The notes beneath the pieces are model-generated. The model did no database searches. It saw only the letters and a program-made list of their open reading frames with translations, and was not told the DNA's origin. A program made the position numbers and the translations under genes. A DNA stretch of 64,000 nt. It comes from Castanea sativa. Taxonomy: Eukaryota > Streptophyta > Magnoliopsida > Fagales > Fagaceae. How positions within the stretch are numbered: position 1 is the first letter of the stretch; each line of letters begins with the position of its first letter. Location of the stretch: the NCBI RefSeq assembly GCF_040712315.1, contig NC_134013.1:43090001-43154000 (forward strand). The letters are read 5' to 3'. Shown here in pieces: positions 43,350 to 55,385 of this stretch.

Positions 43350-46091
43350 TGTTGGAAAATATTGGTTTCGTATCTCATACAAAACACACAGCGGAAGTAA
43401 CAAATAAGGATCTATTTCATTCATGATTGATAATATGCACTATGTAAATTTCAGAATTTAAGAACAAGATTGCGGACCTTGGTGTGGTGAAATTCAAAAA
43501 AAAAGATTAGAAGTACTTGGGAACACTTTTAATCTTCACTCCAATTTCACTTTACACCCAAGAAGCGTGGTCTCTCAATCAGTTTTCAAGGGAGAATAAT
43601 CGAGTAACTTCACTCACACATACACACCATTTGACAATGATGTCTCTTTTTCTCTTATTCTTAATAAAAAATTATGTATGTTTCTCCCTTTATAATTAAC
43701 TGATTATTTAATTGGGCTGGCCTATTGGGCCTTTTCAATTGGGCTTTAATGTGTGGCTTGGAGTGGGATCAAAAAGGACCAATAAAACACTAGCTCCAAT
43801 GGGCCTTGGGCTTTTCTATTAACTCTTGAGAAGTCCAAAGTTACTATTAATTATATGTAATATTGTTGGAAAAACTGGTTTTGTATCTCATACAAAACAC
43901 ATAGCGGAAGCAACAAACAATGATCTATTTTATTCATGATTGATAACATGCACTATGTAAATTTCATAATTTAAGAACAAGATAGCGTACCTTGGTGGGG
44001 TGAAATTCAAAACCAAAGATTGAAGTACTCGGGAATACTTTTAATCTTCACTCCAATTCCACTTTACGCCCAAGATGTGTGGTCTCTCAATCAGTTTTCA
44101 AAGAGAGAATGAAAGTGTGTCTCACTCTCACATACACACCATTTCTTATATCTTAAATAAAAATTTTGTATGTTTCTCCCTTTATAACTAACTGATTATC
44201 TAATTGAGCTGGCCTATTGGGCCTTTCCAATTGGGCTTTAGTGTGTGGCTTGGAGTGGGACCAAAAGGGACCAATAAGACACTAGCTCCAATAGGCCTTG
44301 GGCTTTTCTGTCAACTCTTGACAAGTCCAAAGTTACCATTAATTATATTTAATACCACTATATAAATATAATTGCACTCTAGGCCTTATTAATAAATTAT
44401 ATCCCAAGACTTTATTATACATGCAACCGCTTCATTAAAATATTCGTAGTAATACAAAGTCATATATATAGACTGCCACTTTGAAGATTACTACATCTTA
44501 ATCCTTGAGTACCCAGTTTAATCATTTATGTTATTCATCATATATTTATGAAATCCAACTTCATAAATATATGCTTTATTAACTCCTTACTAAAGTGGTT
44601 GGGCCCAACTCTCTGAATAACTAAGCCCATTAAACTAATCTCAAGGGAATATTTTGTATCTTCGTTAAGAGACTATGAATTCCATCTTGAGAATATATGT
44701 TCCATCAACACTAAATGTGGCTGCCCAACATACTGAAGTTTTGACCGTAACTAATAGATCTCAATCCTGATATATCAAAGCAACCTACATCTTATGATCA
44801 GGTCCATTATTCTCTCAGGATTTAGAGTTGATGTAAATAGAAGTCGTGAGATTTATTATTCATTTGACAGTCGTTAGGAGAATAATAAATCTTACAGTGG
44901 TCCAGTTCAATATGTCTTAACTCTTAAAACATATCAGCATACCAACTAGAAGTCTCCACTTCCATGATCAAGACAAATCATTTTAGTTAATATGTTATAG
45001 TTTTCGCAGATGAAACGTCCAATTTCATTACCGACTACGAACTCCATTTTGAGTTTACAAGGAACTTGTTATTTATATCTTTTGTGACTAAATCACATAA
45101 ATCACATACAATGCATCTCATGGACTATGATAATGTCCCATTAATTCATTTATAGATAGTCTCATATAATTAAACAATTTAATTATTAAATACATGCCAA
45201 TAAATTGGGTTTTAGGGCATAAACCCCAACAAATATCACTATATATATAATTGCACTCTAGGCCTTATTAATAAATTATATCCCAAGACTTTATTATACA
45301 TGCAACCCCTTCATAAAATATTCGTAGTAATACAAAGTCATGAATGTAGACTGCCACTTTAAAGATTACTACATCTTAATTTTTGAATACCCGGTTTAAT
45401 CCTTTATGTTATTCATCATATATTTATGAAATCTAATTTCATAAATATATACTTTAGTAACTCCTTACTAAAGTGGTTAGGCCTAACACTCTGAATAACC
45501 AAACCCATTAAACTTATCTCAAAGGAATATTTAATATCTCCGTTGAGAGATTATGAATTCCATCTTGAGAATATATGTTCCATCAACACTAAATGTGGCT
45601 GCTCAACATACTGAGGTTTTGATCATGACTTAAGATCTCACTGCTGATATATCAAAGCAACTTACACCTCATGATCAAGTCTATTATTCTCTCTGGATTA
45701 AGAGTTCATGCAAATAAATCTCACAGCGGTCCAGTTCAATATGTCTTAACTCTTAAAACATATCAACATACCAACTAGAAGTTTCCACTTCTATGATCAC
45801 GACAAATCATCATAGTTGATATGTTATAGCCTTCATAGATGAAATGCTCAATTTTATCACTGACTACGAACTATAATTCTGAGTTTACAAACAACTTGTG
45901 ATTTATATCTTTTGTGACTTTTCACATAAATCACACACTATGCATCTCATAGACTATATGATAATGTCCAAATATTCATGTTACCATTATCTTAGATAAT
46001 AATAAAACAACTTTACTAATCATAACATTAGGTCATACATAATATTATACATAGCATCATACAATAGGATTTAAGGGCACACATCCTAACA
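43350..46091 (-). repeat. 3' LTR of element J (with nested solo LTR I)
   Basis: On the minus strand TGTTAGGATGTGTGC...TTTTCCAACA. Without I and its duplication it is about 1369 bp. Confidence 0.93.
43864..45231 (-). repeat. Solo LTR I (copia family, alternative U3)
   Basis: 1368 bp, on the minus strand TGTTGGGGTTTATGC...TTTTTCCAACA, flanked by a perfect duplication AATAT (43859-43863 and 45232-45236). Like H, it has a different first ~130 bp from the other family members. Confidence 0.95.
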
Positions 46092-46105
46092 ATCTCCCAC
46101 TTGCC
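46092..46105 (-). other. Polypurine tract of element J
   Basis: GGCAAGTGGGAGAT on the minus strand, identical to F's. Confidence 0.85.
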
Positions 46106-49100
46106 CAAAAGACTGTTGTGCACTAATCTAACTCCCATTCCCTCCAAATGTAACTCAAAAGTCCTTTGGGGCAAGGTTTTGATAAAGGGATCCGCTAGAT
46201 TACTTGCACTATCAATCTTTGCTACTACTACATCTCCTCGAGCTACAATGTCTTGAATCATGTGATACTTCCTCTCAATGTGCTTTCCTTTCTTATGATT
46301 CCTCGGATCTTTGGATTGTACAACTGCTCCACTATTGTTGCAAAACAATGTGATGAGAACTTGCTCCATTCTCACAACACCAAGATCAGAAAGGAATTTC
46401 TTGAGCCAAATAGCTTCCTTTGCCGCCTCATAAGCAGCAACATATTCAGCTTCCATGGTGGAGTCCACAATACAAGATTGCTTAACACTCCTCCAACTTA
46501 TGGCTCCACCTCCGAAGGTGAACACACAACCTGAAGTGGGCTTTCTGAAGTCAAGATCTGACTGAAAATCTAAATCTGTATAACCAATGGGAATCAAATC
46601 CTCACTATGGTAAACAAGCATATAATCGCTCGTTCTCCTAAGATACTTGAGAATGTGCTTTACAGCTTGTCAATGTTTAAGTCCTGGATTTGATTGATAT
46701 CAGCTGACCATGCTAACTGAATAATAGATATCTGGTCGAGTACATGGCATGGCATAAATGAGACTTCCCATTGCAGAAGCATAAGGAACTTTTCTCATTA
46801 TATTTTCTTCCTCAAGAGTCTTAGGCCTTCGGTCATCAAACAAAGGAACTCCATGTCTAAAAGGAAGTAATCCTTTCTTGGAATTCTGCATGCTAAACCG
46901 TTCTAGAACCTTATCTATATACCCAGTTTGTGATAGACCTAACATCTTATTCTTGCTATCTCACCAAAGCTTGATCCCTAGAATAAAGTTAGCTTTACCC
47001 ACGTCCTTCATTTCAAATTGGCTTGACAACCAAACATTTACTGATGACATTACCCCTACATCATTTCCAATGAGTAGAATATCATCAACATAAAGCACTA
47101 GGAACATTACTACTTTATCTCGATGTCTTTTGTACACACATGGTTCATCAAGATTTTGTTCAAAACCAAATGATTTGATTGCTTGATCAAATCTAATGTT
47201 CCATGACCTAGATGCTTGCTTAAGTCCATAAATGGACCTATTCAACTTGCATACCATATGCTCTTGGTTCTTTGCTATGAAACCTTCTGGTTGCATCATG
47301 TAGAGAATTCCGATAAGAGAATGGATAAGAGAATTCCGATAGATTTAAGCATGGCTACTGACGAAAAAGTTTCATCATAGTCAATACTTTCTTTTTGTGT
47401 ATACCCTTTCGCCACTAGTCTTGCTTTAAAGGTTTCAACCCTTCTATCTATCCCTCTCTTCCTCTTGTAAACCCATTTGCAACCAACAAGTTTAATGACG
47501 TTAGACACCTTTACAAGATCTCATACATGATTAGAATACATAGAATCCAATTTAGATTTCATAGCTTGGACCTAATGATGTGCATCTATATCATTCATTT
47601 CCTCTTCATAAGTTTAGGGATCCGATTTAGCCTCTTCTGGGATAGCTTCATAAGTTTCTCCCAAACCTATAAATCTTATAGGAGGCCAAACAATTCTCCC
47701 ACTGCAATAAGGCACCTGTGTACTAGTCATCTCATGAGTAATGTCTTGTGGTGTATCTAGTATACCCACATTATCCCTAGTTTCATGCATTGGTTGTTCT
47801 ATTATAGGTTCATTCATTTTAGCCAAAACAACTCTACTTCTAGGAGTAAAATTATTCACATAGTCATTTTCCAAAAATTTAGCATTTGTACTAACAAAAA
47901 CTTTGTTATCATTTCGACTACAGAATAAATAACCCCTAGTTTCTTTTGCATAACGCACAAGCAAACATACTTCTGATTTTAGTTCCAACTTATCAAGCTT
48001 CCCTTTTAGCACATGTGCTGGACAACCCCAAATGTGGAGACATCTCATACTAGGCTTACGTCCACTCCACAATTCCATGGGTGTGTTGGGAACAGATTTT
48101 GATGGAACTAAATTCAAAAGATGTATTGCTATATCTAAGGCATACCCCCAAAAAGAAATTGGTAAGTAACTCATCATAGACCTAACCATTTCTAAAAGAG
48201 TCATATTCCTTCTCTTCGCTACACCATTTTGTTGAGGAGTTCCAGGTGCAATCAATTGCGATACAATCTTATTCTAAATTAGGTATTTGCCACCTCGATC
48301 AAATTGAATGGCCTTTATGCGTTTACCCAATTGATTCTCAACTTCAGGCTTAAACTCTTTGAACTTTTCAAAGGTTTCGGACTTCCGTCTCATTAGGTAC
48401 ACATAACCATATCTTGAGTAATCATCTGTAAAAGCGATGAAGTACTCATAACCTCCTTTTGGTTAGGTTGACATAGGACCACGTACATCTGTATGAACTA
48501 ATTCAAACAGCTCTTGGGCTCTTCTACCTTTTGCATTAAAATGTCATTTGGTCATTTTACCTTCCAAACAAGATTCACAAATTGGAAATCCATCAAAGTC
48601 CATGGGCTGTAAAAGTCCATCTTTGATTAGTCTTTGAATCCTATTTGAATTAATATGACCCAAACACAAGTGCCAAAGATATGCATCACTAGTAGAAGGA
48701 AACTTTCTCTTTAATGATTTTACATGAGAGTTATAATCTAATTCAGAATTATGTAATTCATGCTTATTAGGAGTTAAAATATAAAGACCATCCACAATAT
48801 TGCCAGAATAGATAAACATTTTATCCTTCTTTATTACAACATTGTCTCTCAGGATAACACAATATCCATGCTTATCTAAATAAGTTACAGAACTTAAATT
48901 CCTACGAACATTAGTTACATACAGACAATCTTCCAATATTAAAACCCTAGAATTGCATAAATTAAACACTCCAACAGCTACAACCGGAATTCTGCTCCCA
49001 TCAGCCAAAGTAAGAGATAATTCCCCTTCATGCAGCTTTCTGGTCTCTTGGAACCCTGCAAAGTATTGCAGATATGATTAGTACAACCTGAATTCACACA

Positions 49101-49974
49101 CTAGGAATCTGTGGGATTTGTACCAAACATATTTCAAGAAAGAATGAACTTTTCATACCCTTATTCTTGGCAGCCATGAAAATTGGACAATTCCTCTTCC
49201 AATGTCCTTTCTCACCACAGTGGACATATTTTCCTTTGGTTTTCTTTCCTTTGTTGGCAACTCCCAAGGCAATTTGTTTACCATCTTGCTTGGTGAAGTC
49301 CTTCTTCTTCTTACCCTTGCCTTTAGAATTAGGTTGAGAGTAGAAGCTTCACCAACATTGGCTTTAATACTAGAAGTACCAAGGATGTCTTTCGTTGCTA
49401 CCAATTCATTCATCAATTCAGACAAAGAATAAATATTTTTGTTCATATTATAATTAAGTCTAAATTCCTTGAATGGTTCCGGTAGTGACTGGAGTATCAT
49501 ATCCACTTGGGATTCTCCATTAATATCAACAACTAAAACTTCCAATGTATTCAGATTAGAGATCATCCTAAGATAATGCTCCCTCACTGAAGTACCTTCA
49601 GTTATTTTGGTATTATAAATCTGCCTCATAGTTTCCTGCCTTGCAGAAAGGCCTTGCTCACCTAACATCTCCTTTAGACTTAGCATAATGTTCGAAGCAA
49701 GTTCTACATCCTAAATTTGATGTTGTAGAACAATTGAAATAGATGCTAGGATATAGCACTTGGCCATCTCATTAGATTTCTACCAACGATCATATCACTG
49801 TTTTTCCTCAAGAGGAGCATCTAATGAAGGAAATTTAGGACAGGGTTAAGTTAGCACATACTTGTGCTCTTCAGCTGTATGAACAATGTCCAAATTTCTT
49901 TTCTAGTCAACATAGTTGGATCCAGTCAATTTTTTTGGGTTAAGAATAGCAACAAGTGGGCTAAGTGATGCCAT
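46106..49974 (-). pseudogene. gag-pol of element J, degraded
   Basis: Copia polyprotein on the minus strand. gag begins MASLSPLVAILN at 49974 and has early breaks. The zinc knuckle near 49215 has its first Cys changed to Tyr. Protease is broken near 49090. Integrase shows the GAG pre-integrase segment LWHLCLGHINSNRIQRLI (about 48690-48640); the catalytic Glu is Lys (NGVAKRRN, about 48215). Reverse transcriptase keeps SIYGLKQASRSWN and LYVDDILL (about 47100). RNase H has SDLDFRKPTSG and STMEAEYVA. The stop that ends F's frame (LVHNSL) is TTG here, so the frame would run on into the LTR to 46028. Many stops and frameshifts; non-functional. Confidence 0.92.
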
Positions 49975-50407
49975 GATTTAAATTTGAAAATAATAAACAT
50001 GGATATAATAAGTAAACTAGACATTATCAATTTAGCATACAAACACATAGTATGAAACCTTAATAAAACCATAATATAAAATATGCAACGACACCCCAAT
50101 CCCATGTTTAAAATTCCTTGGAATCAAGTAAATTATAAACACTATGATTGATTGAGAACTATTCTCATTATTAGTGTTATCACGATAACTCTTATCAAAC
50201 ACTAATAACATGCCGTATTTCCTTTAGCCTCTAGGTAATAATGACATAGCTTTGAAGGGAGGTTAACATTAAACTTAATCTATTGTACACCATTGACTGA
50301 ATTCTATGTGATTCATTAAGTAACTCCACGGTAGCGTGGTCGCCCTTAATGTAAAAACACATATCATCCATCATTAAGAAGCTTATTCTATAGTACCATG
50401 AATAAAA
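49975..50407 (-). other. Leader of element J, gag-proximal part
   Basis: Aligns with the end of A's leader for about 290 bp ('agtgtttgataagagttatc' context), then differs: 50260-50400 has its own stretch with 'gcgaccacgctaccgtgg' (minus strand), a short imperfect hairpin. Interrupted at 50408 by solo LTR K. Confidence 0.75.
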
Positions 50408-51835
50408 TGATGGAAAAAATATGTTTGCATCGCATACAAAACATACGCAGCGAAAAATTAACGGATCTACTTCATTTGCAATTGATAACATGTACCATGT
50501 AAATTTCAGAATTTAAGAACAAGAGAGTGTACTTTGGTGTGGTGAATTTCAAAACTGAAGATCAGAAGTACTTGGGAACACTTTTAATCTTCACTCCAAT
50601 TCCACTAACGCCCAAGAAGTGTGGTCTCTCAATCAGTCTTCCAAGGGAGAATGATAGAGTGTCTCACTCTTACACACACACCATTTCACAATGATGTCTC
50701 TCTTTTTCATACATATTAATTTTGTATGTTTCTCTCCTTATAACTGATTATCTAATTGGGCTAGCCTTTTGGATCTTTCCAATTGGGCTTTAGTATGTGG
50801 CTTGGAGTGGAACCAAAAAAGACCAATAAGACACTAGCTCCAATGGGCCGTAGGCTTTTCTGTCAACTCTTGACAAGTCCAAAGTTACCATTAACTATAT
50901 TTAATACTACTATATAAATATAGCTGCACTCTAGGCCTTATTTATAAATTATATCTCAAGACTTTATTATACACGCAACCCCTTCATAAAATATTCGTAG
51001 TAATACAAAGTCATGAATGTAGACTGTCACTTTGTAAATTACTACATCTTATCCTTGAGTACCCGGTTTAATCCTTTAAAATTATTCATTATATATTCAT
51101 GAAATCCAATTTCATAAATATATACTTTAGTAATTTCTCACCAAGTGGTTAGGCTTAACACATGGAATAACTGAACTCATTAAACTTATCTCAAGGGAAT
51201 ATTTTATATCTCCATTAAGAGACTATGAATTCCATCTTGAGAATGTATGTTCCATCAACACTAAATGTGGCTGCCCAACATACTGAGGTTTAGACCGTTA
51301 CTTTAGATCTCACTCTTGATATATCAAAGTAACCTACATTTCATGATTAGGTCCATTATCCTCTCAGGATTAAGAGTTCATGTAAATGGAAGTCGTGAGA
51401 TTTATTATTCATTTGACAGTCGTTAGGAGAATAACAAATCTCACAGCGGTCCAGTTCAATATGTCTTAACTCTTAGAACATATCAACATATTAGCTAGAA
51501 GTCTACACTTCCATGATCAAGACAAATCATCTTAGTTGATATGTTATAGTCTTCACAGATGAAATGCCCAATTTCATCACCGACTACGAACTACAATTTT
51601 GAGATTACGAAGAACTTGTGATTTATATCTTCTGTGACTTTTTACATATATAACATACTATGCATCTCATGGACTATATGATAATATCTGAATATTCATG
51701 TTACCATTACTTTAGATAATAATAAAACAACTTTATCAATCACAATATTAAGTCATACATCGTGTCATATATAATGTCATACATAATATCATACATAACA
51801 TTATACAATAGGATTTAAGGGCACTAATCCTAACA
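50408..51835 (-). repeat. Solo LTR K (copia family)
   Basis: 1428 bp, on the minus strand TGTTAGGATTAGTGCC...TTTTTTCCATCA. Flanks TAAAA (50403-50407) and TTAGA (51836-51840) agree at only three of five positions, so the duplication, if it was one, has decayed. J's leader continues on both sides. Confidence 0.85.
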
Positions 51836-52806
51836 TTAGACACCTTCCGAAGGGAGCAAGGCATATACGCCAAGGCCAGGTGATTGATCATACTACTATT
51901 AACCAACAATGGAGGCCGTGAGATCCAACCCTTGTATCTCTCTCGCACTAGATATTTTAAATTAGAGGTCTTTAAGATCAAGAACAATAATAATGCTAAA
52001 ACCCTTGAAAACATAATCCTAATCTCATTAGGAATAAATTTCATAATCCTAGCATTAACAAGATAGCATATATATCCATGTATCTCTATATAAATTGCAA
52101 CATATGAAACACACTTTAATATATGGATCCAAGGCATATAAAAATTTGAATGCATATGAAACTATATAAATAATAATATACGGATTCTTCATCCAAGGCA
52201 ATTAACATATCCAAGCGGTGCAATGTCAAAGTGCACAAACCAAATGCAATAAAGGAATTCAACCGTAGGCCTTGAATCCTTGGTAAACAATTTACACATG
52301 ATAAGCAATTGAATGTTAACTTGTCTTTTATAGCCAATCCGTGAAAGAAAGTCCAAAAGGTGCAAAACATAGGACAGTTATATAACTTACATACAATAAC
52401 CATATTCAAGCACGTACTATAAGACACGACACCATTAATAATGTATATCAACCAAGATGTCCATTGACAACAACAATTAACAGTGCCTTTCAATCCTGAA
52501 ATAATGTCTTTCAATCCATACAATTAAGTATTATACTTTCATCATGACGGTTATAAAACAACATCATCTTGTAGTTTATGGCCAACATAATTTCTTTTGA
52601 AGATGGAATTCCATATTAATAGAAATTCTCTTCACATCAATGCAAAGTCCATCACCTTCTCTTAAAACAAATTAGGAAATCAAAAATCCTAAACGTGATT
52701 ATATAGAACAATCACTGCAGATTCAAGAATCCCATAACACCAAGAAAATGATGTTCTTTGATTCTAAAACTCAATCACATGTTATACAAGCATGAGATGA
52801 AAACCT
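51836..52806 (-). other. Leader of element J, LTR-proximal part
   Basis: Continues the family leader on the minus strand (for example 'ctagtgcgagagagatac' and 'ggcctccattgttggtt' near 51900-51955), then AT-rich sequence to the primer site. No coding frame. Confidence 0.8.
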
Positions 52807-52819
52807 GGCTCTGATACCA
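52807..52819 (-). other. Primer-binding site of element J
   Basis: TGGTATCAGAGCC on the minus strand, two bases from the LTR end. Confidence 0.93.
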
Positions 52820-52821
52820 AT

Positions 52822-54308
52822 TGTTGGAAATGTTAGGATTAGTCCCCTTAAATCCTATTGTATGATACTATCTATGATACTATGTACGTTATTATGTATG
52901 ACATTATGTATGACTTAATGTTGTGATTAATAAAGTCATTTTATTATTATCTAAAATAATGGTAACATGAATATGAGATATTATCATATAGTCCATGAGA
53001 TGCATAGTATGTGATTTATGTGAAAAGTAACAGAAGATATAAATCACAAGTTCATTGTAAACTCAAAATTGTAGTTTGTAGTCGGTGATGAAATTGGGCA
53101 TTTCATCTGCGAAGACTATAACATATTAACTAGGATAATTTGTCTTGATCATGGAAGTGTAGACTTCTAGTTGATATCTTGATATGTTTTAAGAGTTAAG
53201 ACATATTGAACTGGACCGCTGTGAGATTTATTATTCTCCTAACGACTGTCAAATGAATAATAAATCTCAAAATCTTAGTATGTTGAGTAGCCACATTTAG
53301 TGTTGATGGAATATATATTCTCAAGATGGAATTCATAGTCTCTTAATGGAGATATAAAATATTCCTTGAGATAAGTTTAATAGGTTCAGTTATTCAAAAA
53401 GTTAGGCCTAACCACTTTGGTAAGAAGTTACTAAAGTATATATTTATGAAATTAGATTTCATAAATATATAATGAATAACTTTAAAGGATTAAACCAGGT
53501 ACTCAAGGATAAGACGTAGCAATTTACAAAGTGACAGTCTACATTCTTGACTTTGTATTACTACGAATATTTTATGAAGGGGTTTCATGTATAATAAAGT
53601 CTTGGGATATAATTTATAAATAAGGCCTAAAGTGCAACTATATTTATATAGTGGCATTAAATATAGTTAATGGTAACTTTAGACTTGTCAAGAGTTGACA
53701 AAAAAGCCCAAGACCTATTGGAGCTAGTGTCTTATTGGTCCCTTTTGGTCCCACTCCAAGCCACTTTCATTCTCCCTTGGAAACTAATTGAGAGGCCACA
53801 CTTCTTGGGCGTAGTGGAATTGGAGTGAAGATTAAAAGTGTTCTCGAGTATTTTTGACTTTGGTTTTGATTTTCACCACACTAAGGTACGCTCTCTTGTT
53901 CTTGTATTCTGAAATTTGCATAGTACATATTAACAATTGCGAATGAAGTAGATCCGTTATTTTTTTTTGCTGCGTATGTTTTGTATGCGATACAAACATG
54001 TAATTTTCCATCAGTAAAATACTGGTTTTGTATCTCATACAAATCACACAGCGGAAGCAACAAACAATGATCTATTTCATTTATGATTGATAACATGCAC
54101 TATGTAAATTTCAGAATTTAAGAACAAGATAGCATACCTTGGTGTGGTGAAATTCAAAACAAAAGATTAGAAGTACTTGGGAACGCTTTTAATCTTCACT
54201 CCAATTCCAATTTACGCCCAAGAAGTGTGGTCTCTCAATCAGTTTCCAAGGGAGAATAATCGAGTGGCTTCACTCACACATACACACAATTTGACAATGA
54301 TGTCTCTC
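52822..54308 (-). repeat. 5' LTR of element J, truncated and split
   Basis: Nine bases (52822-52830, plus strand TGTTGGAAA) lie left of solo LTR L; the LTR resumes at 54019 and runs to 54308, where element D's LTR cuts it. About 300 bp of the original ~1.37 kb remain. Confidence 0.85.
52831..54013 (+). repeat. Solo LTR L (copia family) with two internal deletions
   Basis: 1183 bp, TGTTAGGATTAGTCC...TTTTCCATCA. Flanking five-mers GGAAA (52826-52830) and GTAAA (54014-54018) match at four of five positions. Compared with sister LTRs it lacks a segment near 53269 (between 'aaatctca' and 'aaatctt') and another near 53763 (between 'caagccac' and 'tttcattc'); both breaks lie in short shared sequence, as expected for slippage or microhomology deletion. 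Confidence 0.88.
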
Positions 54309-55328
54309 TGTTAGGACATATGTGATTGGTTGTTAGAAACATATGTCAACATTTTATGTAATTGGCTAATCCTTTAACAAAACGCACTTTGCTTGTATTT
54401 GGGTAGATCTAGGATGCATTTAATACTTCAAGAAATAAGAGTTAAAGTCCAAGTATTGAAGCCATGCAAGTCTGTCCAAGATTCAAGCTGAGAAAGTGTT
54501 GTTCATTAAAACTCGATAGCTAGCATCTATCGAGATCTGTGGAGCTGTTGAAGCACGTGGCTCGATAGCAGCTCAACGGATAGGCATTTGTCGAGGTTTA
54601 TGAAAAATAGAATTTTAGATCTGTTTTGATTCCAATCCGTGAATATGTCTTTGGGACTTCTTTTCTTATAACCCTAGACATATATAAGGACTATTTTAAG
54701 GGTCGTATCTGGTTACACAGCTGAGAGCACAATTGCACAAGAGCATAATTCCATAAGTATGACCAGAAACCTAGTTTTGCCCTAGTTCTTGAAGAAGCTG
54801 TTGTGTTTGTACACCATAGGGTTTTGTGACCAAGTAACTTCACGATCTTCATCTGTTGAAGAGAAGAAGAACTTTGCAGCCAACATCTTTCTCAAGTTAG
54901 TGATTGAAGTCGCGTACTGGGATCCGCGCAATTGGTTAGTCACGTACTGGGAGCCATGCATCAAAATGAGAGATTGTCACTACAGAACAAGTCCAATTGG
55001 GTATTGGGGTAAGGGTTCAACTGTAGGTTGGTATAAGGTACTGGGATTCCTTTACTTGTAATCACTTGTTTTGATAATAGTGGATTCTCGGGAGTGGTGA
55101 CCTTAAAATCACCCGGTGGGGTTTTTGCCTTGGAGGTTTTCCCCATTCGTAAACAAATCACCGTGTCAATTTATTTTCCGCTGCACGTTAGTTTATTGGT
55201 AATTTTTTTGTGCTACCACACGTTTGCATGTTAAATTGATTAATTAATTAAACTTGGCTAATTGATTAAACTTAGCTAATTAATCAAATTAATCCATCAC
55301 AAGGGGTCAATACGTTTTTGGCCTATCA
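54309..55328 (+). repeat. 5' LTR of element D
   Basis: 1020 bp, TGTTAGGACATATGTG...TTTTTGGCCTATCA; very similar over its whole length to the LTR of element B on the opposite strand. CTCGATAG/TATCGAG motifs lie around 54515-54595 and a TATA-like 'catatataagg' near 54679. Confidence 0.93.
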
Positions 55329-55330
55329 AG

Positions 55331-55342
55331 TGATATCAGAGT
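55331..55342 (+). other. Primer-binding site of element D
   Basis: TGATATCAGAGT, a mutated form of the tRNA-Met-complementary site, two bases after the LTR. Confidence 0.8.
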
Positions 55343-55385
55343 AGGCACACTCTAATTAGGGTTTAATCCTTGCTGTGTTGATCCA

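Larger units (their letters stand above)
43350..54308 (-). mobile_element. Element J: Ty1/copia retrotransposon with three nested solo LTRs
   Basis: Minus strand, same family as A, F and M. 3' LTR (43350-46091, split by solo LTR I), polypurine tract, gag-pol pseudogene, leader (split by solo LTR K), primer site, and the end of the 5' LTR (split by solo LTR L and then cut by element D at 54309). Each nested solo LTR interrupts sequence that reads on continuously on the other side. Confidence 0.93.

Noticed and set aside
50403..51840. Perfect target duplication around solo LTR K
   Set aside because: TAAAA and TTAGA share only three of five bases; the insertion is inferred from the continuous leader on both sides instead.
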